The notes: generated by a model from the sequence alone, not told the origin. A stretch of 64,000 bases of DNA from DATDAH01 sp963725155 (GCA_963725155.1 CAVRXU010000002.1:1010666-1074665), one strand, 5' to 3'. Numbered from the stretch's first letter, positions 1 through 9,236 are shown. Made by a program: numbers and translations.

Positions 1-2
1 TG

Positions 3-1022
3 CCCGTCTCGGTCGCCCCGCCGTCCACCCATGGGCTGTACCTCTCCGCCGACGCCTGGGCCGACGAGTCACTGCGGGACGGGGCCCTCGCCCTGTTGGA
101 CGACGAGCAGGTCGACACGGTCGTGCTCGACGTGAAGGACGAGTGCGGTGTCGTGCCCTTCGCCGCCGACCTGGACCTCGCCGGCGAGGTGGGCGCGGTG
201 GACGACCGCTACGACCTCGAGGACGCCATCGCCACCGTCCATGACCACGGTGGCCAGGTCATCGCCCGCCTCGTCACCTTCCGGGACCCCCTGCTGGCCC
301 GATGGGCCTGGGCGAACGGCCACGAGGACTGGGTCCTGCAGGACACGGCGAACGACCCCTGGCCGGTGTACGGCGACGGTGAGGGCTGCCCCGCGCCCGC
401 CAATGCCGAGCCGATCGTCGGTGGCTTCACCAACTACGCCAACCCCGAGGTGTGGGACTACAACCTGGGCCTGGCCGAGGAGGTCGTCGGCCTGGGGGTC
501 GACAACGTGCTGCTCGACGACGTCCGCCGGCCCGACGGGGATCTCTCCTTCCTCAACGCCGTCGGCATCACCGGCACGACCGTGGAGACGCTGACCGCCT
601 TCCTGGCCGAGGCCCAGTCCCGGGTGCGGCCCGAGGGGGCCTACCTCGGGGCCACGACGACGGGCATCTCGGTCCGCGACCCTTCGTTCTACGACCAGGA
701 CCTGGCGGCCATGGCCGCCGCGGTGGACTACCTCGCCCCCGAGGTCTACCCCGAGACCTACTCGTCGGGCTACTTCAACCTCCCGGACCCGCAGGCCGCG
801 CCCGGCGATGCGGTGGCGGGCGCGGTCACGGAGGCGAAGGACCAGCTCGGCGACCGCCCCACCCCGATCGTCCCCTGGCTCCAGGACTACTCGGCGGACC
901 TGCCCTACGGCGTGGCCGAGGTCCAGGCCCAGGTCGACGGCGCCGCGGCTGCCGGGTCCTGTTCCTGGATCGTCCGCGACACCGAGTTCACCTACACCGC
1001 GGGCATCACGGCAGCTTGTTGA
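3..1022 (+). CDS. Putative glycoside hydrolase (DUF4015 family), 5' truncated by window edge
   Basis: The reading frame is open from base 3, so the gene begins upstream of the window; 339 residues are visible. The sequence resembles the TIM-barrel DUF4015 putative glycoside hydrolases: an opening GLYLSADAWAD strand, VVLDVKDECG (the DVKD motif), a central NVLLDDVRRPDG segment where the family has its acidic YIRFP-type motif, and VDYLAPEVYPE near the C-terminus. Members are usually secreted or surface-linked; the signal peptide, if any, would lie outside the window. Substrate unknown. The stop overlaps the end of the convergent MOSC gene by 17 bases. A TTG at 96 could be mistaken for a start, but the upstream sequence is clearly coding. 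Confidence 0.75.
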   Translation, partial: PVSVAPPSTHGLYLSADAWADESLRDGALALLDDEQVDTVVLDVKDECGVVPFAADLDLAGEVGAVDDRYDLEDAIATVHDHGGQVIARLVTFRDPLLARWAWANGHEDWVLQDTANDPWPVYGDGEGCPAPANAEPIVGGFTNYANPEVWDYNLGLAEEVVGLGVDNVLLDDVRRPDGDLSFLNAVGITGTTVETLTAFLAEAQSRVRPEGAYLGATTTGISVRDPSFYDQDLAAMAAAVDYLAPEVYPETYSSGYFNLPDPQAAPGDAVAGAVTEAKDQLGDRPTPIVPWLQDYSADLPYGVAEVQAQVDGAAAAGSCSWIVRDTEFTYTAGITAAC

Positions 1023-1557
1023 CGGGGTCGCCGACCCGGACCGTCCCCGCCTCGACGACGAGGGCGTTGATGCCCCGCAGGTTCAGCTCCTTGCCCGGTC
1101 CGATGTTGACCCAGCGCGCCGCGTCGGGTCCGAAGCGTTCGCTGAACTTGGCGCAGCCGGTGTGGGGGAGGGGGCTGACCTCGAGCACGGCGGAGCCGAG
1201 GCGCAGGCGGGTCCCGGCGGGCAGGTTGGCGCACCCCAGGTCCAGGTCGACGTAGAGCTGGTCGCCGGCCAGGGCCCGCCGGTCCGGGTCATCGGCGACG
1301 AGGGCGGCGGCCCGCGCGTTCATCAGGGTCACCTGGCGCTCGACCTCGGCGGCACCGTCCTCGGTGTGCCGGCTGCCCCGGGCCAGCCAGTTGTCGCCGA
1401 CGAGACCGACCTCGGGGTCGAGGGTCGCCTCGGCCACTTCCTCGCGTGCGCCGGCGTCGGGACGAGCCACGATCAACTCGACCGTGCCCCCGTCCTTCGG
1501 GGACCGGCGGATGTCGTCCAGGCCGGCGTCCAGCTCTTCGGTCGTCAGGTGGGCCAC
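1006..1557 (-). CDS. MOSC domain-containing protein
   Basis: 183 residues, GTG start at 1557. The C-terminal half carries the MOSC (molybdenum cofactor sulfurase C-terminal) signature: GDQLYVDLDLG, then PHTGCAKFSERFG with the conserved cysteine, then a VRVGD end. Stand-alone MOSC proteins are thought to bind or transfer sulfur from persulfide or a molybdenum-cofactor-linked sulfur; the exact substrate is unknown. It is last in a minus-strand run after the crotonase gene (41-base gap). The moeA-moaA-moaC cluster far downstream shows that the organism makes molybdenum cofactor, but there is no local link. Confidence 0.8.
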   Translation of the reverse strand: MAHLTTEELDAGLDDIRRSPKDGGTVELIVARPDAGAREEVAEATLDPEVGLVGDNWLARGSRHTEDGAAEVERQVTLMNARAAALVADDPDRRALAGDQLYVDLDLGCANLPAGTRLRLGSAVLEVSPLPHTGCAKFSERFGPDAARWVNIGPGKELNLRGINALVVEAGTVRVGDPVNKLP

Positions 1558-1598
1558 CCCGACAGCCTGCCGGTCCCGACGGGGTGGAGCGAGGGAAT

Positions 1599-2303
1599 TC
1601 AGCCCGGTTCGGGCATCCCGGTGGCGGCCATGTCCTCGGCCAGGGTGGCCCGGATGTGGTCGATGGTGGCCTGTCGGGCCCGGGCCTTGGTGTGGCCGAC
1701 GGCGCCCCGGCGGAGCTGGGCCAGGCGACCGGCCTCCTCGCGGGCGGCGCCCTCGAGCTCGTCGGCGGGGACGAGGCGGTCCAGATAGCCGGCGTCGACC
1801 GCCCCGGTCGGGTCGAAGACCTGCCCCTGGACGGTGGCGGCGGTGAAGAAGCGGGGGGAGAGGCGGTCCCGGGCCAGCTCCACGGCGAAGATGGGCAGGC
1901 CCATGCCGATGGCCACCTCGTTCAGGCCCAGCTTGAAGGGGCCGTCCGCCCCGATGCGGGTGTCGCTGGCCAGGAGCAGGAGGCTGCCCATCGCCAGGGC
2001 GTGACCGGTGCAGGCGGCCACGGTCGGCAGCGGACTGGCGTAGAGCCGGACCAGCAGCTCGGCGCCGGAGCGGACCAGGTCCTGCATGGCCTCCACGCCC
2101 GAGGTCATGACTGACAGGTCGAACCCCGCGGAGAACTTGCCCTCCCGGCCGATGAGGAGCAGGGCGCCGGCCTCGGTCTCGGCCCGGGTCAGGGCCTCGT
2201 CGAGGGCGGCGACGGTGTCGGGCCCGATGGCGTTGGCCTTGCCGTCATCGAGGCGGAGGACGGCCACCTCGCCGTCGAGGTCGTACCGGAGGATGCTGCT
2301 CAC
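1599..2303 (-). CDS. Enoyl-CoA hydratase/isomerase (crotonase) family protein
   Basis: 234 residues from the GTG at 2303; an in-frame upstream start at 2351 would overlap the preceding gene, so I prefer 2303, 10 bases after that gene's stop. Crotonase-fold features: VAVLRLDDGKANAI near the N-terminus, FSAGFDLS (first oxyanion-hole strand), and ACTGHALAMGSLLLLASD (second oxyanion-hole glycine). The glutamates of classical enoyl-CoA hydratase are not obvious at the usual places, so it may be an isomerase or hydrolase of the superfamily. It probably acts on a CoA thioester in the cytosol; substrate not predictable. Confidence 0.82.
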   Translation of the reverse strand: MSSILRYDLDGEVAVLRLDDGKANAIGPDTVAALDEALTRAETEAGALLLIGREGKFSAGFDLSVMTSGVEAMQDLVRSGAELLVRLYASPLPTVAACTGHALAMGSLLLLASDTRIGADGPFKLGLNEVAIGMGLPIFAVELARDRLSPRFFTAATVQGQVFDPTGAVDAGYLDRLVPADELEGAAREEAGRLAQLRRGAVGHTKARARQATIDHIRATLAEDMAATGMPEPG

Positions 2304-2313
2304 CCAGCCGACG

Positions 2314-4474
2314 CTACCGAGCGACGGCCACCGGCTTCGGATCGACGGCATCGACGTGGTCGGGCACGACCAGACCCGTGCCCGCCGCCTTGGCCCGGTA
2401 GAGCGCCCGATCGGCGCGCGCCATCAGGCGGTCCGGGGTCTCGCCCTCGCCGAGCCTCGCCACCCCGACCGAGCACGACGGCTGGCCGCTCGCGCCCATG
2501 CGTTCGAGGACGGGGACGGCGTCGGCCAGGCCGCAGCCGGGCAGGAGCACGACGAACTCGTCACCCCCGACCCGGGCCAGCACGTCGGTCGCCCGGAGCA
2601 CGCTCTGCCACTGCCGCGGCCAGGGTGGCCAGGATGCCGTCTCCGGCCTGGTGGCCGTGGGTGTCGTTGATCTCCTTGAAGTCGTCGACGTCGACGACGG
2701 CCAGGCAGAGTGACGCCCCGTCCCGCTCGGCCCGGGCGATCTCCCGGGGGAGCAGGGCCTCGAAGGCCTGCCGGTTGGGCAGCCCGGTGAGCAGGTCGGT
2801 CGACGCCACCGCCCGCAACTGGCGGGCCAGCCAACCCACCACCCCCGCCCCCACCGCCGACGAGCCGAGGATCATGATGAGGATCCCGACGGGCTGGTAG
2901 GTGTCGGTCACGGTCAGCACACCGGTGAGGCAGCCCGCGACGAGGGCGAAGTGACCGATCGTGGCCCGCCAGTCGTAGAAGGCGGCGGCGTAGAGCACGA
3001 CCCAGATGTAGAGGCTGGTCGTGGCCACCATGAGGCCGGGATCGTCGCTGAGCAGGGCGCCCATGGACACGACGAGGGTGCCTCCGGCGAGGAGCACATG
3101 GAGCCCCCAGCGGGGGATCCAAGAGCCGAACCGGAGCAGGAGGATGGCAACGGGGATGCCAATGGATCCCACCAACGCCGCGGTCACCGTGTCGAGGGTC
3201 CGTTCCGGGGTGAGCGCCGAGGTGGTCAGGGCCATGCCGGCCCCGGCGATGAAGAGGACGGCCAGGGCCACGGTGCGGGCCTCGTGCTGGCCGGTCGTGT
3301 CCTTGGTGCGCAGCGATCCACCGAACCAGCGCTGGAGCGCCTTCTGGAGGTTCGGCCGGGACCGCGGCCCGGTCGGGGTCGGGTCCCGGTCGGCGCGCTC
3401 GTCGGCGATGAGGGCCATCAGCTCGTCGGGCGCCAGGGGTGCGGCGAACAGGAAGCCCTGGCCCCGGTGGCAGCCGAGATCGAGGAGCATGCGGGCCTGG
3501 CTCTCGGTCTCGATGCCCTCGGCCACCACGGTCAGGCCGAGGTCATGGGCCAGGTCGATGATCCCCGCGGCGATGCGACGGTCGTCGGCATGGGCGTCGC
3601 GCCCGAGCCGTTGCACGAAGGCCCGGTCGATCTTCACGATGTCCACGGGCAGCCGTCGGAGGTAGGCCAGCGAGGAATAGCCGGTGCCGAAGTCGTCGAC
3701 GGCGATGAGCACCCCCATGGCCCGCAGGCGGTCCAGCTGCCGCAGGGCGTCGGAGTGCTCGGTCAGGATGGCCGTCTCGGTCAGCTCCAGCACGAGGCCG
3801 TTCGCGGGGATGCGATGGCGACGCAGGGCCCGCTCGACCACGGCGGCCAGGTCACCGTCCTCGACCTGGTGGATCGACACGTTCACCGAGAGGCGGAACG
3901 GTCGGTCGGCGTCGAGGGCCCCCTTGCGCCACTGGGCGAACTGCCGGCAGGCCTCGTCGATCACCCACGCCCCCAAGGGGTGGATCTCCCCCGAGGACTC
4001 GCTCTGGGGGATGAACTGGTCGGGCATGACCCGGCCCCGGTCGGGGTGCTCCCAGCGCACGAGGGCTTCGGCGGCGATCACCTCGCGCTGGCGAAGGGCC
4101 ACCACGGGCTGGTACTCCAGCACCAGCTCCCCCCGATCGGCAGCCCCGGCCAGCTCGCTGCCGAGGCGGAGGCCCTCCAGCTCCAGGTGCGCCGACCGAC
4201 GGGTGCGGCCGACCACATGGGCGAAGAAGAGGCCCACGATGACGAAGAACACCGCCCGGGTTCCCCAGTCGCTGAAGGCCTGGGCCTGCCCGGTGGTGAC
4301 GTCAGCCGGGGTCAGGGGACCGGCCAGGACGCCCGCCGTCAGGCCGGCGGTCAGGACGCCCCAGGGACCGAAGCGCCCGCCGGCCAGGAGGACGGGGATG
4401 TAGAACCAGTGGGGAGAGACGTGATCCGTGCCGCCGGCGGACCACGCCAGCAGGAGCGAGCCCCAGAGCAGCAC
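2314..4474 (-). CDS. Membrane EAL-GGDEF cyclic-di-GMP protein (one frameshift)
   Basis: Reconstructed as 719 residues after removing one inserted base near 2602. Order: membrane segment, EAL domain (EALVRWEHP, ELTETA, DDFGTGYSS, KIDR, EGIETES; phosphodiesterase residues present), a second block of about six membrane helices, then a GGDEF domain with an intact GGDEF motif and an RATD inhibitory site five residues before it. EAL before GGDEF with a membrane block between is unusual. The GTG at 4474 sits inside the first helix. The frame is open to a stop at 4634-4636 but holds no other ATG, GTG or TTG, so the true N-terminus is uncertain. Likely controls c-di-GMP at the membrane. Confidence 0.8.
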
Positions 4475-4640
4475 CGCGACCCAGAGCGCGCTCAGGGCGC
4501 GGCTGGCCCCCGGCCGACCCTCCAGGAGGCGGAGGAGCCGGTCGTCGCCCTCAGCGGGCCGAGCGGGTAGGGAGAAGACAGGGATGCCCTTCCCGTCGGC
4601 CGCGTGCCCCGATTCTTGCGAGACACCCGCCGATCACTCC

Positions 4641-4679
4641 CGAGGCATCAGCTGTCGGATTCGGACAGCTGATGCCTCG
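4641..4679 (-). terminator. Perfect 16-bp hairpin downstream of the SurE-like gene
   Basis: Two 16-base arms, CGAGGCATCAGCTGTC and its exact reverse complement, are separated by 7 bases. It lies 31 bases past the stop of the minus-strand SurE-like gene and before the EAL/GGDEF gene, where a terminator is expected. No U-tract follows on the minus strand, which is common for actinobacterial terminators. Confidence 0.7.
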
Positions 4680-4709
4680 AGGTCGGCAGGGCGTGGACCG
4701 ACTGGGGGC

Positions 4710-5573
4710 TCAGGCGGTGAGCTCGCTCTGGACGGGATGACCGGCCAGGAAGCCGGTGACGTCGTTGGTGGGGTCGGCCACCGCGGTCTCGCAGTCCACG
4801 GCGCCCAGGTCCATGCCGGCGACCTCGGCCTCCGTGGCCACGGGGACCTCCAGCAGATCGCCCTGCTCGCCCGACGGACAGGTGGGCACGTTGAGGTTGG
4901 TGACTTCGGCGATGCCGTCGACCGGGTCCGCGGCCACCAGCTCGTCGCGGTGTTCGTTGATCCAGGCCAGCGTGAGTTCGGCCGCGGCCGGGTAGTCGGG
5001 CTCGGGACCGCCGTTGACGAAGATGCCCTGGCTCACAGCCAGCGACGGGATGCCGGCCCGGCCGCCGGTGCGGGCGGCGCCCACTGTCCCCGACAGCTCG
5101 GTGAGGGGGCCGATGTTCTGGCCGTAGTTGATGCCGGTGACGACGAGGTGCGGTGGTTCGGCCATGGAGGCCAGTCCCTGCTCGACGGCGTCGGCGGGAA
5201 AGCCGTCGACCGCCGTGGCCGGATACCCCGAGAGCGTCGTCACCTCGCTGGTGGGCTGCTCGCCCGGCTCGGTGTTGTCACTCGTGCCGCTCCGGTCTTC
5301 CAGCGGGATCGAGACAGTGACCTCGACGTCCTCCAGCGTGAGCAGGGCCTCGACCAGGGTGTCGAGGCCCTCGCCCACGCCCTCGTGGCCGTCGTCGTTG
5401 GACACGAGGATGCGGAACGTCTCCGGCGCCGCCGTCGTGGTCGTGGTGTCCTCGGCCGGCGCCGCGGTGGTGTCGGACGCGGCGGTGTCGTCACCGCCCC
5501 CGCCATCGTCACCGCCGCAGGCCGCCAGCACCAACACCGCAGCCAGACAGGCCGCCGTCATCCGTCCCCGCAT
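4710..5573 (-). CDS. SurE-like 5'-nucleotidase, predicted lipoprotein
   Basis: 287 residues, ATG with a GGGGGAG ribosome site upstream. Residues 1-19 form a signal peptide ending in the lipobox LAAC, followed by an Asp/Gly/Thr/Ala-rich linker. The catalytic domain (from about residue 53) has SurE signatures: ILVSNDDG (metal-binding Asp pair), VVTGINYGQNIG, SGTVGAA and NLNVP. SurE is a metal-dependent nucleoside 5'-monophosphate phosphatase, normally cytosolic; this copy should be anchored outside the membrane and could salvage nucleotides or phosphate. It is divergent from another lipoprotein gene only 52 bases away. A mature N-terminal cysteine is visible; lipidation itself is inference. Confidence 0.85.
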   Translation of the reverse strand: MRGRMTAACLAAVLVLAACGGDDGGGGDDTAASDTTAAPAEDTTTTTAAPETFRILVSNDDGHEGVGEGLDTLVEALLTLEDVEVTVSIPLEDRSGTSDNTEPGEQPTSEVTTLSGYPATAVDGFPADAVEQGLASMAEPPHLVVTGINYGQNIGPLTELSGTVGAARTGGRAGIPSLAVSQGIFVNGGPEPDYPAAAELTLAWINEHRDELVAADPVDGIAEVTNLNVPTCPSGEQGDLLEVPVATEAEVAGMDLGAVDCETAVADPTNDVTGFLAGHPVQSELTA

Positions 5574-5625
5574 CTGTGCCGTCTCCCCCGAGTTGTGATC
5601 CGAAGTCGGTCAGTATCGTCGGCGC

Positions 5626-6168
5626 GTGCGTGTCGCTCCATTCGCCCTCGTCGTCGCGTCCGCCGTGATGGTCGTCGCGTGTGGTGACGACGGCGGCGGA
5701 GCGACCGACGCCGAGGCCGCGGCGGGCGCGTGTGGGGTCCTCGTGGCCTGGACCAACGATGTGGCCGAGATCGTCAACGACACCCAGGTCGTCATGCAGG
5801 AGGGCGCCGACTTCCGGGCCCTCATGCTCGCCGCCATCGACGATGTGGTCGCCCGAACCGACGATCTGGGCACCGAGCTGGCCGACGTGGACTACCCCGA
5901 CACCGAGGGCGGGGACGCCTTCGCCGAGGAGCTCACGCGCGGTCAGCGGGCGGCGGCGGAGGACATCGCCGGGTTCCGGGAGGAGATCCTGGCCATCCCG
6001 GACACCGACCCCGAGGGCCGCAACTTCCGCAAGGCCCAGCTGGTCGTGGAGTTGGAGAAGCCCAGGTCCCTGGTCAAGCCCGACGTCCAGGGCGACCTCG
6101 GCGACGAGGACCTCGAAGCCGCCATCGCGGCCGAGGACTCCTGCCGGTTCGTCACCCGCTCGCAGTAG
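5626..6168 (+). CDS. Hypothetical lipoprotein
   Basis: 180 residues, GTG start. The N-terminus is a signal peptide with lipobox VVAC followed by GDDGGG. The rest is acidic and mostly helical in appearance, with two further cysteines (GACGVL and DSCRFV) that may form a disulfide. I recognise no domain. A TATCGT hexamer lies just upstream of the GTG, so the transcript may be nearly leaderless. Nine bases separate it from the dioxygenase-like gene downstream, suggesting one operon. Confidence 0.7.
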   Translation: MRVAPFALVVASAVMVVACGDDGGGATDAEAAAGACGVLVAWTNDVAEIVNDTQVVMQEGADFRALMLAAIDDVVARTDDLGTELADVDYPDTEGGDAFAEELTRGQRAAAEDIAGFREEILAIPDTDPEGRNFRKAQLVVELEKPRSLVKPDVQGDLGDEDLEAAIAAEDSCRFVTRSQ

Positions 6169-6177
6169 GAGTCAGCG

Positions 6178-6957
6178 ATGAAGGTCTGGTCCCGACGTGA
6201 GGTGTTGGTGGCTGGAGCCGCAGCTGCGGTCGTGGCCGCGTGCGGGGGCGACGACGGTGGCCCGGCCGACGCCACCGGGACGACGCCGTCCACCGCTGCG
6301 CCGTCGGCGAGCACCACGGTCGCGACCACCGCAACGACCGCTCCGGCGGCCACAGGGGCGGCCCTGACCGCGGCGGACTTCGACGGTCTCGGCACGTGCG
6401 CCCTGACCCCGGAGCAGACCGCCGGCCCGTTCCCTCTGGACGAGCAGTTCGAGCGCCGGGACATCACCGAGGGCTACCCCGGCCATCCCCTCCACCTCGG
6501 CCTCCGGGTCGTGGACGCCGACTGTGCACCGGTCGCGGGGGCCGCCGTCGAGGTGTGGCACACCGATGCCACCGGGGACTACTCGGCCTTCACCGACAAC
6601 GGTGGGGGCAAGGACGAGGCTGAGGGGACCACCTTCCTGCGGGGCACCCAGACGGCAGGGGACGACGGGATCGTCGAGTTCGCCACCATCTACCCGGGTT
6701 GGTACCGGGGCCGGGCCGTGCACATCCACGTGCGGGTCCACCGGGCCGGCGCCGTGGCCCTGACCAGCCAGGTCTACTTCGACGAGGCCTACACCGAGGA
6801 CGTCTTCGCCACCGGCGAGTACGCCGAGTTCGGGCCGCCGGACACCACGTGGGCGGCCGACGGGATCGCGGGCGACCCGGTGGCCGACGGCACGGCGCTG
6901 GCCCTGACCGCCGAGGGGGAGGGGACCCGGGGTCTGCTCAACCTGGGTGTGCGTTAG
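6178..6957 (+). CDS. Intradiol ring-cleavage dioxygenase-like lipoprotein
   Basis: 259 residues with an AGGAG ribosome site. The N-terminus SRREVLVAG is a Tat-like twin-arginine signal leading to the lipobox VAAC, then a Thr/Ala-rich linker. From about residue 75 the domain matches protocatechuate 3,4-dioxygenase beta-type enzymes: TAGPF, a VEVWHTDATGDYS segment supplying the first Tyr, and TIYPGWYRGRAVHIHVRVH supplying Tyr-His-His iron ligands. Such enzymes cleave catechol-type rings with Fe(III). Exported family members exist, but the physiological substrate is unclear. The stop overlaps the end of the convergent gene by 4 bases. Confidence 0.85.
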   Translation: MKVWSRREVLVAGAAAAVVAACGGDDGGPADATGTTPSTAAPSASTTVATTATTAPAATGAALTAADFDGLGTCALTPEQTAGPFPLDEQFERRDITEGYPGHPLHLGLRVVDADCAPVAGAAVEVWHTDATGDYSAFTDNGGGKDEAEGTTFLRGTQTAGDDGIVEFATIYPGWYRGRAVHIHVRVHRAGAVALTSQVYFDEAYTEDVFATGEYAEFGPPDTTWAADGIAGDPVADGTALALTAEGEGTRGLLNLGVR

Positions 6958-7415
6958 GCGACGGCGGGGGCCAGGGCGGCGACCATCGGGGCATTGAAGT
7001 CCGAGCTGCTGCCCGGCATCTTGTTCGAGTCGAGCTCGATGCTGTCGCCGTTGGGCAGGTGGAAGCGGACGCGGTTGGCCAAGGCGCCCTGGTTGACCAC
7101 CTCGGCCCGCACGCCGCGGCGCTCGAACACGCCGATCGGGTCCTTGAGCTTGAGGCTGGTGCCCCGCGGCTTGTAGCCGAACACGAAGACCCGGTCCGCG
7201 GTCACACCGATGACGACGTTGGGAGGCAGGCCGCCCGTGGCGCCCTTGGCCGACTTTCGCTTGATCGACGCGGCCAACGGAGAGAGCTGGCCGATGAACA
7301 CGGAGTTCATGGAGCCGGGGCGGGAGAAGATCCCCACCGCCTCGACCGGCTCGCCGATGTGGGCGCTGATGTCCTCGATGTACTTCTGGCGGTATTTGTC
7401 GTTGCGATCAGCCAT
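6954..7415 (-). CDS. Hypothetical protein, small beta-rich domain
   Basis: 153 residues from the ATG at 7415; the longer frame to 7484 has no support. An N-terminal charged helix (ADRNDKYRQKYIEDISAHIG) is followed by alternating hydrophobic strands (NVVIGVTADRVFVFGY, VRFHLPNGDSIEL) that look like a bacterial PH-like fold. This is a structural guess, not a recognised family. No signal peptide or membrane helix. It is divergent from the herA operon, so the two share the 141-base intergenic region. Confidence 0.65.
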   Translation of the reverse strand: MADRNDKYRQKYIEDISAHIGEPVEAVGIFSRPGSMNSVFIGQLSPLAASIKRKSAKGATGGLPPNVVIGVTADRVFVFGYKPRGTSLKLKDPIGVFERRGVRAEVVNQGALANRVRFHLPNGDSIELDSNKMPGSSSDFNAPMVAALAPAVA

Positions 7416-7449
7416 CGCACTGCTCCGATTCGGTCTGGTTGCCGTCCAT

Positions 7450-7500
7450 GTCCCCAGGGGACCACGGCCGCTCGTCGGGCACATGAGTACGGATTACTCA
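7450..7500. promoter_or_regulatory. Two palindromes in the herA divergent intergenic region
   Basis: GTCCCC-A-GGGGAC at 7450-7462 and TGAGTA-CGGAT-TACTCA at 7484-7500 are perfect inverted repeats between the minus-strand hypothetical gene and herA. The second, 56 bases before the herA ATG, is unusually AT-rich for this genome and is a candidate operator. It does not look like a LexA box. No regulator is identified. Confidence 0.4.
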
Positions 7501-7556
7501 ATTGCCCGTCACCCGGCTCCCGGATGGTGTCACCCCCGCGGGGTACGGTCCGATCG

Positions 7557-9230
7557 ATGGCGACCGTGGGCAGGGTGATCGGGACCGAGGACGCCACGCC
7601 GCTGGAGTTCTGGGTGGGGATCGGGCCCGACGCCTTCCTCCAACTCGACGACGTGGTGGCCCTGGAGCGGGCCCTGCCCGACGGAAGGACGGTGAAGATC
7701 TACGGCATGGTCAGCCAGGTGCGGGCCCGGCACGAGGGGGCGTCCTTGGACAGTGACGTGTTCCTGATCGAGGAGGGGATCCTGCCCGCCGAGGTCAGCC
7801 GGGCGGCGCTGATCCAGTCCACCCGCTTCGAGCCCGAGGTCTTCGTCCCGCCGTTGCCGGGCACGGTCGTCGAGCGGGCGCAGGGCGCGGCCCGGGATCA
7901 GGCCCTGTTCTTCGACCAGATGGACCGGAAGCTGCCCGCCGGGTTGTCCCGGGACGACGAGCCCCTCTATCTGGACCTCGACTTCCTGGACGGCACCAAG
8001 GGGGCCCACGTCAACATCAGTGGGGTCTCGGGGGTGGCCACCAAGACCAGCTACGCCACCTTCCTCCTCTACAGCCTCTTCCATTCGGGTGTGCTGGGGA
8101 GCGAGGCGGTCAACACGAAGGCCCTCATCTTCAACGTCAAGGGCGAAGACCTGCTGTTCCTCGACCACGAGAACACCCAGCTGGCCGACGAGGAGCGGGC
8201 CAAGTACGCCCACCTCGACCTGCCCGTCGGAGCATTCCGCAGCATGGCCGTGTGGGCCCCGCCCCGGCGGGACGACCCGACGGCCGCGCCCGACGTCGCC
8301 GGCCGTCACGGTGGGGTCACCTCGTTCTTCTGGACGCTGGAGCAGTTCTGCGGGGACGAGCTGCTGCCCTTCCTGTTCGCCGACGCCGAGGACGACCGCC
8401 AGCAGTACACGATGGTCGTGCACAACGTGACCGCCCGCCTGGCCGCCGACGCCCAGGGCGCAGGGGAGGGAGCGGTGCGCATCGACGGCGACACCGCCCG
8501 CACCTTCCGGGAACTGGTCGAGCTCATCTCGAACCGGGTCCTGGACGAGGGCGAGGCCGACCGCTGGGCGGGCCGGGCCATCGGGGCGGGCACGGTCAAC
8601 GCCTTCATCCGCCGCCTCCATGGCTCCATCCGCCACCTGGACCGCCTCATCCGGGCCGATGTGCCCGACGCCGAGGCCCACCTCGTCAACGACGAGGCCC
8701 AGGTCACGGTGGTCGACCTCCACAACCTCAACGACCGGGCCAAGCGCTTCGTCGTCGGCGTGGTCCTGCGCCGGGCCTTCGACAAGAAGGAGCGTCAGGG
8801 CCACGCCCGGCCCTTGCAGTTCGTGGTCCTCGACGAGCTCAACAAGTACGCCCCCCGGGAGGGGGCCAGCCCGATCAAGGAGATCCTCCTCGACGTGGCC
8901 GAGCGGGGACGCTCGCTCGGGATCATCCTCATCGGGGCCCAGCAGACGGCCAGCGAGGTCGAGCGCCGCATCGTGGCCAACTGCGCCATCCGGGTGGTGG
9001 GCCGCCTCGACCCGGCCGAGGCCGGACGGGGCGAGTACGGGTTCCTGCCGCCGGTGCAGCGGGACCGGGCGACGATCATCAAGCCGGGCACCATGCTCGT
9101 CGCCCAGCCCCACTTGCCGGTCCCCCTGGTGACCCAGTTCCCGTTCCCCGCCTGGGCGACGCGTTCCGCCGAGGCCGGGGCCAACCCCCACGCCACCAAC
9201 CAGCCCGACGACCCGTTCGAGGGGCTCTGA
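7557..9230 (+). CDS. herA: HerA-like hexameric DNA-translocase ATPase
   Basis: 557 residues from the ATG at 7557; the frame is open for 858 bases upstream, but that sequence lies over other genes. HerA/FtsK-type features: an N-terminal barrel-like region, a Walker A-like GVSGVATKTSY (about residues 152-162, lacking the canonical GKS/T spacing), Walker B FVVLDELNKYAP (about 420), a sensor-like GIILIGAQQTASEVE and an arginine-rich ANCAIRVVGRLD. A C-terminal PFPAW strand resembles the HerA lid. HerA works with NurA to unwind and resect DNA ends. Six bases separate it from sbcD, and nurA follows sbcC, so the four genes form one operon. Confidence 0.85.
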   Translation: MATVGRVIGTEDATPLEFWVGIGPDAFLQLDDVVALERALPDGRTVKIYGMVSQVRARHEGASLDSDVFLIEEGILPAEVSRAALIQSTRFEPEVFVPPLPGTVVERAQGAARDQALFFDQMDRKLPAGLSRDDEPLYLDLDFLDGTKGAHVNISGVSGVATKTSYATFLLYSLFHSGVLGSEAVNTKALIFNVKGEDLLFLDHENTQLADEERAKYAHLDLPVGAFRSMAVWAPPRRDDPTAAPDVAGRHGGVTSFFWTLEQFCGDELLPFLFADAEDDRQQYTMVVHNVTARLAADAQGAGEGAVRIDGDTARTFRELVELISNRVLDEGEADRWAGRAIGAGTVNAFIRRLHGSIRHLDRLIRADVPDAEAHLVNDEAQVTVVDLHNLNDRAKRFVVGVVLRRAFDKKERQGHARPLQFVVLDELNKYAPREGASPIKEILLDVAERGRSLGIILIGAQQTASEVERRIVANCAIRVVGRLDPAEAGRGEYGFLPPVQRDRATIIKPGTMLVAQPHLPVPLVTQFPFPAWATRSAEAGANPHATNQPDDPFEGL

Positions 9231-9236
9231 GCCACC

